A DNA stretch of 64,000 nucleotides from Roseiarcus sp963807735. GTDB taxonomy: Bacteria > Pseudomonadota > Alphaproteobacteria > Rhizobiales > Beijerinckiaceae. Made by a program: the position numbers and the translations under genes. The DNA is taken from contig CAWEDI010000011.1 in NCBI GenBank assembly GCA_963807735.1, positions 186,001 through 250,000 on the forward strand, in the 5' to 3' direction. Positions 35,576 through 44,810 of the stretch are shown piece by piece. The stretch's first letter is position 1, and every line of letters starts with the position of its first letter. Below the pieces are notes generated by a model, which saw nothing but the letters and a program-made list of their open reading frames with translations, ran no database searches and was not told the origin of the DNA.

Positions 35576-36998
35576 TTAGTGCGACGCGCGCTCCGCCTCC
35601 CGCCGCGCCCGCGCCCAGAACGCCTCGAACGTGCGCGCGCTCCGTCGGCAGCGCGCCGATCGAAACTCGCACCATCCAATGCCCGTCGAGGATCGCCGGG
35701 GTCACGTAGGCGTGGCCGGAGTGGTTCAGCGCCTCGGCCCACGCGAGCGTGTGCGCGTCGAGCGCCTCGCCCGCAAGCCCCGGCGGCTCGTGGCGAACGC
35801 AGACCGTCTGCAACGGGACCGGCGCGAGCACGCGCCAATGCGGCGTCCCGGCGACCTCGCCGGCGAGCCATTGCGCGTTGGCGATGTCGCGACGCAGCCG
35901 CGCTTGCAGGGCCTCGACGCCCTCGGCGCGCAACAGGCACCACAGCTTCAGCGCCCGGAAGCGGCGGCCGAGCGGGATGCCCCAGTCGCGGTAGGTCGTC
36001 ACCTCGCCGTCGACGGGGGTGCGCAGGAAGCTCGGGTTGGTGCCCATCACGCGCTGGAGATGCTGGGAATCGCGCACGTAATAGACCGAGCAGTCGAACG
36101 CCGCGCCGAGCCACTTGTGCGGATTGAACACCAGCGAATCGGCGCCTTCGATTCCCGCCCACAGCGGACGGCATTCCGGCAGGATCATCGCCGATCCCGC
36201 CATCGCGGCGTCGACATGCAGCCACAGGCCGTGCGCTTTGGCGATCTCGGCGATCGCGCCGACGGGGTCGATCGCGGTGACGCCCGTCGTCCCGACGCTC
36301 GCCACGATCGCGGCCGGTTTGCGGCCCGCGGCGAGATCGGCGCAGATCGCGGCGTCGAGAGCCTGCGGCCGGATCGCGTAAGCCGCGTCGGTTTTGATGT
36401 GCCGCAGATTGTCGCGGCCGAAGCCGGCGAGCAGCGCCGCCTTGTCGACCGAACTATGCGCGTGCGCGGAGCCGTAGACGATCAGCGGCGCGTCGAGGCC
36501 GGCGAGGCCGCCGCGCGCCAGCGAAAAATCGCTCGCGCGCTCGCGGGCGCAGATGAGGGCGACCAGGGTGGAGGTCGAGGCGGTGTCCTGGATCACGCCG
36601 CTAAAGCTTTCCGGCAGGCCGACGAGCTGCCGCATCCAGTCGGTCACGACCTCTTCAAGCTCGGTCAGGGCGGGCGCCGCCTGCCAGGACAGGCCAAGCG
36701 CGCCGAGCCCCGTCGAGAGGTAGTCTCCGAGCACCGACGACAATTCGCTGTTGGCGGGGAAATAGCCGAAGAACTCGGGGTGGTTGAAATGCGAGAGGCC
36801 GGGCAGGATCAGCGCGTCGAGATCGCGGAATATGTCGGCGAACGGCTCGGGCGCCGCCGGCGCGGCCTTCGGCAGCGCCGCGCGGATCGCGCCCGGCGCG
36901 ACCTGCGCCATCACTGGCCGCTCCGCCACCGTCGCGCGGTAGTCGGCGATGCGGTCGATCAGTTCGTGGCCGTGGCGGCGGAACTCTTCCGGGGTCAT
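35576..36998 (-). pseudogene. PLP-dependent aromatic-L-amino-acid-type decarboxylase, 3' frameshift
   Basis: Group II PLP decarboxylase. Start MTPEEFRRHGHELIDRIADY; FNHPEFFGYFPANSELSSVLGD, HVDAAMAGSAMILPE and the PLP-lysine Lys295 in NPHKWLGAAFDCSVYYV are all present. Near the end, after GALPTERAHV, one extra base at about 35640-35643 sends the frame through to 35286; removing it gives EAFWARARREAERASH and a TAA at 35576-35578, a 473-residue protein of normal length. Relatives decarboxylate tryptophan, phenylalanine, DOPA or similar. The shift touches only the last 17 residues and may be a sequencing insertion, so the enzyme may well work. Confidence 0.85.
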
Positions 36999-37018
36999 GC
37001 GCCTCAACCGTTGAAAAA

Positions 37019-37418
<400 letters not shown>

Positions 37419-37426
37419 GCCGGGGC

Positions 37427-38176
37427 TTACGGGGCGGCGAACGAGGGGTCAAGCGCACGGCCGGCGCGCGCCTCGGCGATCAGCCGGTCGGTGGCCGTCT
37501 CGATGTCGGTTTTCAGCCGCTCCAGAAACGCTTCGCGGCCGAGTCCGGCCGGGATCACCGGCAGGAACTCGATCACCGCCGTTCCCGGCCGGCGCAAAAA
37601 GCCGCGGCGGCCCCAGAACATACCCGTGTTGAGCGCGACGGGCAGACACGGCGCGCCCGTCGCCTCGTAGAGATAGGCGACGCCGGATTTGTATTGCGGC
37701 TCGGCGCCGGGCGACCGGCGGGTGCCCTCGGGGTAGATGTAGACTTGCCGCCCCGCCCGCAGCACCTCGCCGGCCTGCTCGATGATTTGCGCCAGCGCGC
37801 TGCGACCGCGGCTGCGGTCGATGCCGATCTGGCCGCTGACGCTGAGGTAGAGGCCGAAGATCGGAATCCGCACCAACGACTTCTTGAGGATGATCGCGAA
37901 GTCCGGCGTCTGCGTCACCAGCGCGAACGTCTCCAGGAACGACTGGTGCTTGGCGGCGAGAATATAGCCGCCGACGGGCATGTTCTCGACGCCGCGAAAT
38001 TCGAGCTTGAGACCGCAAATCTTGTCGAGCAGCCAGATCGAGGTGACGGCCCAAGTGCGCGCCATGAAGAACACGCCCTGACGGCCGAAGAACATCGCCG
38101 GCAGGCCGAGGATCATCAGCACGACGAGGTTGACGTAAAACAACACGTTGAACAGGAGCGAACGCAAGGCGATCAT
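37427..38176 (-). CDS. plsC: 1-acyl-sn-glycerol-3-phosphate acyltransferase
   Basis: 249 residues from the ATG at 38176; N-terminal hydrophobic anchor (LLFNVLFYVNLVVLMILGLPAM). PlsC motifs: AAKHQSFLETFAL (the H-x4-E/D catalytic block; here the acid is Glu), GQIGIDRSRGRSAL and YIYPEGTRRSPGAEPQYKSG. It acylates lysophosphatidic acid to phosphatidic acid at the inner membrane. Follows ftsX by 13 bases in a likely ftsE-ftsX-plsC operon, an arrangement usual in the order; rnpB lies just downstream. Confidence 0.92.
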   Translation of the reverse strand: MIALRSLLFNVLFYVNLVVLMILGLPAMFFGRQGVFFMARTWAVTSIWLLDKICGLKLEFRGVENMPVGGYILAAKHQSFLETFALVTQTPDFAIILKKSLVRIPIFGLYLSVSGQIGIDRSRGRSALAQIIEQAGEVLRAGRQVYIYPEGTRRSPGAEPQYKSGVAYLYEATGAPCLPVALNTGMFWGRRGFLRRPGTAVIEFLPVIPAGLGREAFLERLKTDIETATDRLIAEARAGRALDPSFAAP

Positions 38177-38189
38177 CGCGGGCAGGCTT

Positions 38190-39122
38190 TCAGGAGAGAA
38201 CGCGCAGATGGGCGGCGGCGACGAGGCGCGAGAACAATCCCGCCATCGCCACCAGCGCCACACAGACGCCGAGGATCGCCGCATAGCCGAGCAGCGGCAG
38301 GTGGAATGAGCCGAGCAGCACCGTCATCGCCGCGCCATCGGGCGAGGCCGAGCCGCGCGACGCGACGACTTCGCTGACGAAGAACATCAGCATCGCCACG
38401 GCGCCGCCGACGCTCGTCCCCTCGGCGCTGAGTCGGAAGAAATAGCGCTGGAAATGCTTGGTGATGAACGCGTCGGAGGCGCCGACGAAATGCAGCACCT
38501 CGACGATCTCGCGCGCCCCCGCCATCGCCCCGCGGGTCGCGAAGCCGACCGCGATGGCGATCGCCGCCACAACGAGGCCGAGCAGCAACGCCGCAAACAG
38601 CGTCAGCGAGCGCCCCACAGCGGAGAGATGCGACAGCCACAGAGCGTGGTCGTCGAACACCGCGTCTGGCGCGGCCTGTTCGATCTTGGCGCGCAGATCG
38701 GCGAGCGGCTCGGCGTCGCGCGAGGCGAGCCGCGCCACGACGAGGCGCGGGATCGGCAGTTCGGAGAGATCGAGCCCCGAGCCGAGCCACGGCGTCAGCG
38801 ATTGTTCGGTCTCGGGCCGGCTCAGCGCCCGCGCCGAGGCGACGGCCGGCGATTGCGAGACGAGCGTCAATACCTTGTCGACCTCGGCGTCGACGTCGAC
38901 GCCGGCGCGCGGGCGGACCTGCACGCTGATTTCGCGCGAGACGTCGTCGCGCCAAGCCGCCGTGGACGCCGCGAGCAACACAGCCCCGCCCGCGCAAAGG
39001 CACGCCAGGAACGTCAGGATCGCGATCACCGCCGCCAACGCGCGCCCCGACACCGTATCGTGGGGAATCAGCGTGGCGGGCGGCGTATAGACGACGCCTT
39101 CGGTCAGCTCCGCGTCGGTCAT
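38190..39122 (-). CDS. ftsX: Cell-division ABC transporter membrane protein FtsX
   Basis: 310 residues, four membrane segments with the FtsX layout: cytoplasmic N-terminus, helix AVIAILTFLACLCAGGAVLLA, a periplasmic loop of about 120 residues (VQVRPRAGVDVDAEVDKVL), then three C-terminal helices with GAREIVEVLHFVGASDAFITKHFQRYF between them, typical of FtsX. It works with FtsE to activate periplasmic peptidoglycan hydrolases at the septum. Start overlaps the ftsE stop by 4 bases. Confidence 0.93.
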   Translation of the reverse strand: MTDAELTEGVVYTPPATLIPHDTVSGRALAAVIAILTFLACLCAGGAVLLAASTAAWRDDVSREISVQVRPRAGVDVDAEVDKVLTLVSQSPAVASARALSRPETEQSLTPWLGSGLDLSELPIPRLVVARLASRDAEPLADLRAKIEQAAPDAVFDDHALWLSHLSAVGRSLTLFAALLLGLVVAAIAIAVGFATRGAMAGAREIVEVLHFVGASDAFITKHFQRYFFRLSAEGTSVGGAVAMLMFFVSEVVASRGSASPDGAAMTVLLGSFHLPLLGYAAILGVCVALVAMAGLFSRLVAAAHLRVLS

Positions 39123-39793
39123 GTCTCTTCCTCTTGAATCACCTCGACGCGGCCTTCGGCGATCACCAGCTTGCGCACCGAGGTGAACGAATCCATCAGC
39201 GAGTGATCGTGGGTGGCGATGACGACCGACGTGCCGGATTTGTGCAATTCGCTGAACAGGCGCAGCAGCCGCCACGCCATTTCCGGGTCGACGTTGCCGG
39301 TCGGTTCGTCGGCGAGCAGCAGCTCCGGCCGGCCGATCAGCGCGCGGGCGATCGCCGCGCGCTGCTTCTCGCCGCCGGACAGCACCGCCGGCAGCGCGTT
39401 GATGCGATCGCCGAGCCCCACCCATTTGAGCAACTCGATCACCTCGGGCCGATAGGATTGCGCCGAGCGTCCCTGGACCAGCAGCGGCAGCGCCACATTG
39501 TCGAAGGTCGTGAGGTGTTCGAGCAGGCGAAAATCCTGGAACACCACGCCGATGCGGCGGCGCACGCTCGTCAGCTTGTCGTTGTCGAGCGTCGCCGCGT
39601 CCTTATCGAACACCGTGATCGTGCCGCGCGTCGGCTTCAGCGACAACAGCATGAGGCGCAACAGCGTCGTCTTGCCGGCGCCCGAGGGGCCAGTGAGAAA
39701 CTGAAAGCTTTGCGGCGCGATGTTGAACGTGGCGTCGCGGATGATTTCGGTCCCGAGCCCATAGCGCAACCCGACGTTCTCAAAGCGAAGCAA
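39119..39793 (-). CDS. ftsE: Cell-division ATP-binding protein FtsE
   Basis: 224 residues, single ABC ATPase. GPSGAGKTTLLRLM (Walker A, about 35-48), VFQDFRLLEHLTTFDNVALPL (the FtsE-type Q loop region), LSGGEKQRAAIARAL and LLLADEPTGNVDPEM are present. The partner FtsX is encoded immediately downstream. Divergent from the DUF3426-like gene at 39915, sharing an upstream region of about 120 bases. Confidence 0.96.
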   Translation of the reverse strand: MLRFENVGLRYGLGTEIIRDATFNIAPQSFQFLTGPSGAGKTTLLRLMLLSLKPTRGTITVFDKDAATLDNDKLTSVRRRIGVVFQDFRLLEHLTTFDNVALPLLVQGRSAQSYRPEVIELLKWVGLGDRINALPAVLSGGEKQRAAIARALIGRPELLLADEPTGNVDPEMAWRLLRLFSELHKSGTSVVIATHDHSLMDSFTSVRKLVIAEGRVEVIQEEET

Positions 39794-39914
39794 TAGGTCC
39801 TCTCTTCGGAGACAGCGACGGATCGAGCGACATAAGCTTCCTCGGGCTTAACCGAGCCTTAACGTTAACGGAGTGGAAATTCCAAGCAGAGACGGTCTTC
39901 GAGAGCGATTCGGC

Positions 39915-40400
39915 ATGATAGCCCGCCCGTATTTTACCACGCCTGCCGCCTCCTGCGCGCGTCCCCGGCCGCAGGGATCGCCGCGATCCGGCAAGGCCCT
40001 GTTCCTTGCGGCGGCGGCGATGATGTGCGCCTGGACGGTCTATGCCGCGCCGCAAGTCCGCCGCCCCGCGCTCGCGGCGTTGCAGCCGCTGCTCGGCGTC
40101 GTGTTGCCGGCCGAGCCGCCGTTCCGGTTCGGCGAGGTCCGCGCCCGCCGCATGCAGATCGACGGGCAGACCGTGCTCTATGTGGAAGGGGCGCTGACGA
40201 ACACCGGAAAGCGCCCGCGCAAAACCCCGCCGCTGCGCGTCACCCTGCTTGGCGACGACGACCAGCCGCTCTACACTTGGAAGAGCAAGCCGGCGAAAGG
40301 CGAGATGGAGCCGGCGCGCGAGGTCTCCTTCCAGACCCGGCTGCTGTCGCCGCCGGAAAAGTTCAAGAGCATCGCGATTACGCTGGCCAACGAGGGGTAG
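39915..40400 (+). CDS. DUF3426-like membrane protein without zinc ribbon
   Basis: 161 residues from the ATG at 39915; a GTG at 39873 would add 14. One membrane helix (ALFLAAAAMMCAWTVYAA) is followed by a periplasmic beta-sandwich-like domain: FRFGEVRARRMQIDGQTVLYVEGALTNTGKRPRKTPPLRVTLLGDDDQPLYTWKSKP, the look of the C-terminal domain of DUF3426/zinc-ribbon proteins that sit divergent to ftsE in this order. The usual N-terminal MJ0042-type zinc ribbon with paired cysteines is absent; only one Cys occurs before the helix. Function unknown. Confidence 0.7.
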   Translation: MIARPYFTTPAASCARPRPQGSPRSGKALFLAAAAMMCAWTVYAAPQVRRPALAALQPLLGVVLPAEPPFRFGEVRARRMQIDGQTVLYVEGALTNTGKRPRKTPPLRVTLLGDDDQPLYTWKSKPAKGEMEPAREVSFQTRLLSPPEKFKSIAITLANEG

Positions 40401-40538
40401 CGGGTTTCGTCCCCGCCGCCGGCGGTGAAGAAAATTTTGGGCGCCCGGCGAGTATTCGACAGAACAGTGTTCGATCTCGGCTAGCCTCTCGACAACGATA
40501 CTCCGTTCGGTTACTTCGGTATACCGCAGGAGTGTTTG

Positions 40539-42764
40539 ATGCCTTGTCGCGCGCGCCCGCTTTCTTTCCTTTTCGCCGGCGCGCTGGCCCTGCTGGGGCC
40601 CGTCGTGGCGCAAGCCCAAGTCGGCGTCATCACCAGCATCGCCGGCGACGGACAGGCTGGCTATTCCGGCGACGGCGCCCCCGCCACCAACGCCGAGCTT
40701 TCGTACCCGATCCGGGCGGTGGTGAAACCGGACGGCGGAATTCTGATCGCCGACGAGGGCAACAATGTCGTGCGCTATGTGCGCGTGGACGGGACGATCC
40801 GGACGGTCGCCGGGGTCGCGGGCGCCGGCGGCTATAGCGGCGACGGCGGTCCCGCCAATCAGGCGCGGCTCAATCAGCCAACCGGCGTCGCGCCTCTGGC
40901 GGACGGCGGCTTTCTCATCGCCGATCGTTCGAACAACCGCATTCGCAAGGTCTCCTCGACCGGGATCATCACCACGGTGGCGGGCAGGGGATCGGCGTGC
41001 GCCAACCCCCGGCTCGCGTGCGGCGACGGCGGCCCCGCCACCGCGGCGCAGTTGAATGCGCCGGACCGCGTCGCGCTGACCTCCGACGGCGGATTCCTGT
41101 TGACCGAAGACCAGGGCGACAAGGTCCGCAAGGTTTCGTCGACCGGCGTCATCAGCACCGTGGCCGGGAACGGCGTCGCCTGCGCCGCTCCGACCAGCGC
41201 CTGCGGCGACGGCGCCGCGGCCACCTCGGCGCAATTGAATGCGCCTAACGGCGTCGCCGTGCTGCAGAGCGGCGCGTTCGTCATCAGCGATTCCAACGAC
41301 AATCGCATTCGCATGATTTCCGCCGACGGCGTCATCTCCACCATCGCCGGCAATGGCACAGCCGGAAGCTATGGCAACGGGATCGCGGCCACCAACGCCA
41401 ACCTCAACGGGCCGAGCGGCGTCGCCGTGGCCCCCAACGGCGCGATCGCGATCGCCGACACCAACAGCCACCTCGTCCGGGTCGTCAGCGGCGGCGTCAT
41501 CCGCACGCTCGCGGGCATCGCCGATACGCCGTGTCCGGCCTCGACCGACAATTGCGGCGACGGCGGCCCCGCCACCTCGGCCCGGCTCAATGTCCCGTTT
41601 GACGTCAGCGTCACCCCGGATGGCATGGCGCTGATCGCCGATCATCTGGATCAGCGCATTCGCCGCGTCGACGCCGCGCTCGGCGGCGCGCCGACGCTGA
41701 AAGTGCAGAACGTCCGGATCGTCAACGGCGCGGGACAGGCGGTGCAATTGCGCGGCGTCAACCGGGCGATCTTCGAAAGCCGCTGCACTTACGACAGCAG
41801 CGGCTTCGCCGACGGGCCGAGCGATCAGGCCTCGGTCAGCGCGCTCGTCGCGTGGAAGCCCGACGTGGTTCGGGTGACGATCAACGAAGATTGCTGGCTT
41901 GGGATTAACGGCCTGCCGCTCGGCGGCGACGCTCCGGGCTACCGCGTCGCGGTGTTCAATTATGTCAACTTGCTTCGGCGCAATCTGCTCTATGTCATCC
42001 TGACGCCGGAAGTCGACGCACCGGGCGCGTTCAAATCGGTCAGCATCGATTACATGCCGGACGCCACCCACCTTCCGGCGTTCTGGGGCTCGCTGGCGTC
42101 GATCTTCAAGAATGACCACGGCATCATTTTCGATCCGATCACCGAGGTCGCCATGGCCTCCTGGAACGACCCGCATCCGAACCCGCCGGGCCAGTGGAAT
42201 TGCTGGCGAAACGGCTGCGCGCTCGACTCGATCTACGGCGGCCGCTTTCAGGCGGCGGGGCTGCAATCGCTCGTCAACGTGATCCGTTCGACATCGGCGA
42301 CGCAACCGATCCTGCTCGGCGGCCTCAACTACAACTCGGACCTGAGCCAACTTCTCGCCTATCTGCCTAACGACCCGCAGAACCAACTGATCGCTTCCGC
42401 CCATATCTACGATTTCGCCGAAGCCGGCGCGACCAACGCCTTTTTCACGACCCAACTCGAGCCGATCGCGCAGCACTTGCCGGTCATCCTCGGCGAACTC
42501 GGCGAACGGAACTGCGATTCAGGAACCGCCGCCTATACCAGCGCGGTGCTGGCGAGGGTCAACGGCGAGACGGCCCAAGGTCACGTTTTCGGCGCGGTCG
42601 GCTGGGCGTGGAATGCGGCGACCAGCACGTCGACCGGCTGGCACTGCCCGACCGGACCCGACGGCGAGGGCGGCCCGCTGATGATCCGCGATTACACCGG
42701 CGTCCCGACCGTGATGGGCGGCGTATTCCAGAAATGGTTCCTGTCGAAAGCCGGCAACCCGTAG
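40539..42764 (+). CDS. Exported NHL-repeat / GH5-like glycoside hydrolase fusion
   Basis: 741 residues. Signal peptide (PLSFLFAGALALLGPVVAQAQ). Residues about 25-380 hold six NHL-type propeller repeats, each with an AGDG/GDGGPAT-x-A-x-LN core and an I-x-D-x-x-N-x-R-I-R strand. Residues about 390-741 resemble a GH5 cellulase: VNGAGQAVQLRGVNRAIFESRCTYD, PDVVRVTINEDCWL, YVILTPEVDAP, IIFDPITEVAMASWNDPHPNP where a catalytic Glu may lie, and PVILGELGERNCD carrying the likely second Glu. Probably acts in the periplasm or outside on a beta-glucan. ATG at 40539 has CAGGAG upstream. Confidence 0.82.
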   Translation: MPCRARPLSFLFAGALALLGPVVAQAQVGVITSIAGDGQAGYSGDGAPATNAELSYPIRAVVKPDGGILIADEGNNVVRYVRVDGTIRTVAGVAGAGGYSGDGGPANQARLNQPTGVAPLADGGFLIADRSNNRIRKVSSTGIITTVAGRGSACANPRLACGDGGPATAAQLNAPDRVALTSDGGFLLTEDQGDKVRKVSSTGVISTVAGNGVACAAPTSACGDGAAATSAQLNAPNGVAVLQSGAFVISDSNDNRIRMISADGVISTIAGNGTAGSYGNGIAATNANLNGPSGVAVAPNGAIAIADTNSHLVRVVSGGVIRTLAGIADTPCPASTDNCGDGGPATSARLNVPFDVSVTPDGMALIADHLDQRIRRVDAALGGAPTLKVQNVRIVNGAGQAVQLRGVNRAIFESRCTYDSSGFADGPSDQASVSALVAWKPDVVRVTINEDCWLGINGLPLGGDAPGYRVAVFNYVNLLRRNLLYVILTPEVDAPGAFKSVSIDYMPDATHLPAFWGSLASIFKNDHGIIFDPITEVAMASWNDPHPNPPGQWNCWRNGCALDSIYGGRFQAAGLQSLVNVIRSTSATQPILLGGLNYNSDLSQLLAYLPNDPQNQLIASAHIYDFAEAGATNAFFTTQLEPIAQHLPVILGELGERNCDSGTAAYTSAVLARVNGETAQGHVFGAVGWAWNAATSTSTGWHCPTGPDGEGGPLMIRDYTGVPTVMGGVFQKWFLSKAGNP

Positions 42765-42835
42765 CGGCGCGCGCCCGTTTGGCAAAGCGCCCGCCGCCGG
42801 TCTAACGAAGACGCTCCACGCGCTTCGAGAGGCCC

Positions 42836-44650
42836 ATGTCCGCTTCGCTTTACCAGTCCTTCGCCGATCAGGGCGGCCCCGCCGGGACGGCGGCGCGCAT
42901 CGCGGCGCTGCGCGATCTGCTGACCTCGCAGGGTCTCGCCGGCTTCATCATCCCGCGCGCCGACCGGCATCAGAGCGAATACCCGCCGCCGGATCAGGAG
43001 CGCCTCTTGTGGGCGACCGGTTTCTCCGGCTCCGCCGGGCTGGCGATCGTGTTGCGGGACAAGGCGGCGCTGTTTGTCGACGGCCGCTACACCGTCCAGG
43101 CGGCGGCGCAGACCGATGGCGCGATTTTCGAGCGGCTGCCCGCCGGGGAGAAGGCCGCGCAAAGCTGGCTGCGCGCGAACTTGCGCCCAGGCGAAGCGCT
43201 CGGCTTCGATTCTTGGAACCATACCTCCGATTTCGTCAAAGAGATTTCCGAGACCTGCGAGAGCCTCGGCGCCCGCCTGGTCGCCGTCGCGTCGAACCCG
43301 ATCGACGCGCTGTGGCGCGACCAGCCGACGCCGCCGCGGGGGCCGATCAGCGGTCGCCCGTTGCGGCTCGCCGGCGAACGCGCCGACGACAAGCTCGCGC
43401 GGCTGCGCGGCCGGGGTTTCGACGCCGATGCGCTGCTCATCAGCGATCCGCACAACATTGCGTGGTTGTTCAACATCCGCGGCGCCGACGTCGCCTATAC
43501 GCCGCTGCCGCTCGCCTTCGCGCTCGCGCCGGTCGAAGGCGCGCCGAGCTTGTTCGTCGACCCGGCGAAACTGACGCCGCCGGTGCGCGAGCGTCTGGAG
43601 GCGATCGCTGCGCTGCGCGACCCCACCGAGCTTGAGGCCGCGGTCGTCGCCGAGGCGAAGGCCGGGCGAAAGCTGGCGTTCGATAAGGCGACGGCGCCAT
43701 ACCGGCTCATCGACGCCTATCGCGCCGCCGGCGGGCGCTTCGCGCTCGCGCCGGACCCGCTCACCTTGATGAAGGCGTGCAAGAACGACGCGGAGATCGC
43801 CGGCGCGAAAGCGGCGCACGCGCGCGACGCCGTGGCGCTCGCCAAGTTTCTCGCGTGGTTCGACGGCGCGATGACCGCCAACGGGGCCAACGAGATCGGC
43901 GCGGCGGTCAAGCTGGAGGAATTCCGCGCCGAGGACCCGACGCTGCGCGACCTCTCGTTCCCGACGATCTCCGCCGCCGGGCCGCACGCCGCCCTGCCCC
44001 ATTATCGGGTCGGCGAGAGCTCGGACATTCCGATCAGCCCCGGCTTGTTCCTGATCGACAGCGGCGGCCAGTACGAGGAGGGCACGACCGACATCACCCG
44101 CACCATCGCCGTCGGCGAAACCACGCCGGAAATGCGCGACCGCTATACGCGCGTGCTGAAGGGTCATATCGCGATCGCCACCCGCGTGTTTCCGAAGGGC
44201 ACGACGGGCGCGCAGATCGACGCGTTCGCGCGGGCCGCGCTGTGGGACGCCGGGCTCGATTTCGATCACGGGACCGGCCACGGCGTCGGCGTCTTCCTCT
44301 CCGTTCACGAGGGGCCGCAGCGCATCGCCAAGACCGGGACAGTGGCGTTGCAGCCCGGCATGATCGTCTCCAACGAGCCCGGCTATTATGCGCCGGACAA
44401 GTTCGGCGTGCGCATCGAGAATCTGGTGCTGGTCGTGCGCAAGGACATCCCCGGCGCCGAGCGCGAGATGCTGGGGTTTGAGACGATCTCGCTGGCGCCG
44501 ATCGACGTGCGGCCGCTGGCGCGCGAACTGCTGGCGCCGGCCGAGCTCGATTGGCTCAACGCCTATCACGCGCGCGTCCGCGACGCGGTCGGCCCGCACC
44601 TCGACGAAGCGACGCGGGCGTGGCTCGTCAAGGCGACAGAACCTGTCTAG
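42836..44650 (+). CDS. Xaa-Pro aminopeptidase (M24B)
   Basis: 604 residues, cytosolic. Three-domain aminopeptidase P of the long eukaryote-like type: two creatinase-N domains (GFIIPRADRHQSEYPPPDQERLLWATGFSGSAG near the N-terminus) and a pita-bread catalytic domain. Metal ligands are recognisable: two Asp in LIDSGGQYEEGTTDITRTI, His in DHGTGHGVGVFLSVHEGP, Glu in SNEPGYY and Glu in VRIENLVLVV. It removes N-terminal residues preceding proline. Stands alone between the NHL-GH5 gene and fixL. Confidence 0.94.
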   Translation: MSASLYQSFADQGGPAGTAARIAALRDLLTSQGLAGFIIPRADRHQSEYPPPDQERLLWATGFSGSAGLAIVLRDKAALFVDGRYTVQAAAQTDGAIFERLPAGEKAAQSWLRANLRPGEALGFDSWNHTSDFVKEISETCESLGARLVAVASNPIDALWRDQPTPPRGPISGRPLRLAGERADDKLARLRGRGFDADALLISDPHNIAWLFNIRGADVAYTPLPLAFALAPVEGAPSLFVDPAKLTPPVRERLEAIAALRDPTELEAAVVAEAKAGRKLAFDKATAPYRLIDAYRAAGGRFALAPDPLTLMKACKNDAEIAGAKAAHARDAVALAKFLAWFDGAMTANGANEIGAAVKLEEFRAEDPTLRDLSFPTISAAGPHAALPHYRVGESSDIPISPGLFLIDSGGQYEEGTTDITRTIAVGETTPEMRDRYTRVLKGHIAIATRVFPKGTTGAQIDAFARAALWDAGLDFDHGTGHGVGVFLSVHEGPQRIAKTGTVALQPGMIVSNEPGYYAPDKFGVRIENLVLVVRKDIPGAEREMLGFETISLAPIDVRPLARELLAPAELDWLNAYHARVRDAVGPHLDEATRAWLVKATEPV

Positions 44651-44810
44651 CCGTCTTTACATCGGGCGAGATCTTCGCGGCGATGAGACAATTTTCAACG
44701 GGGATGCGCGGGCGCGGGAAACTGGACGGCGAGGGTCGGGCGGAATAAGTTGCTTTTGAGCCGGCTCGGGTCCGCACGGCCGCGGCTGCGGAAAAGCGAA
44801 CGCTGACATT

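Noticed and set aside
39780..42476. An 898-codon minus-strand frame opposite the NHL-GH5 gene
   Set aside because: Same shadow effect; low-complexity Arg/Gly/Asp/Val composition and no ribosome site at its start.
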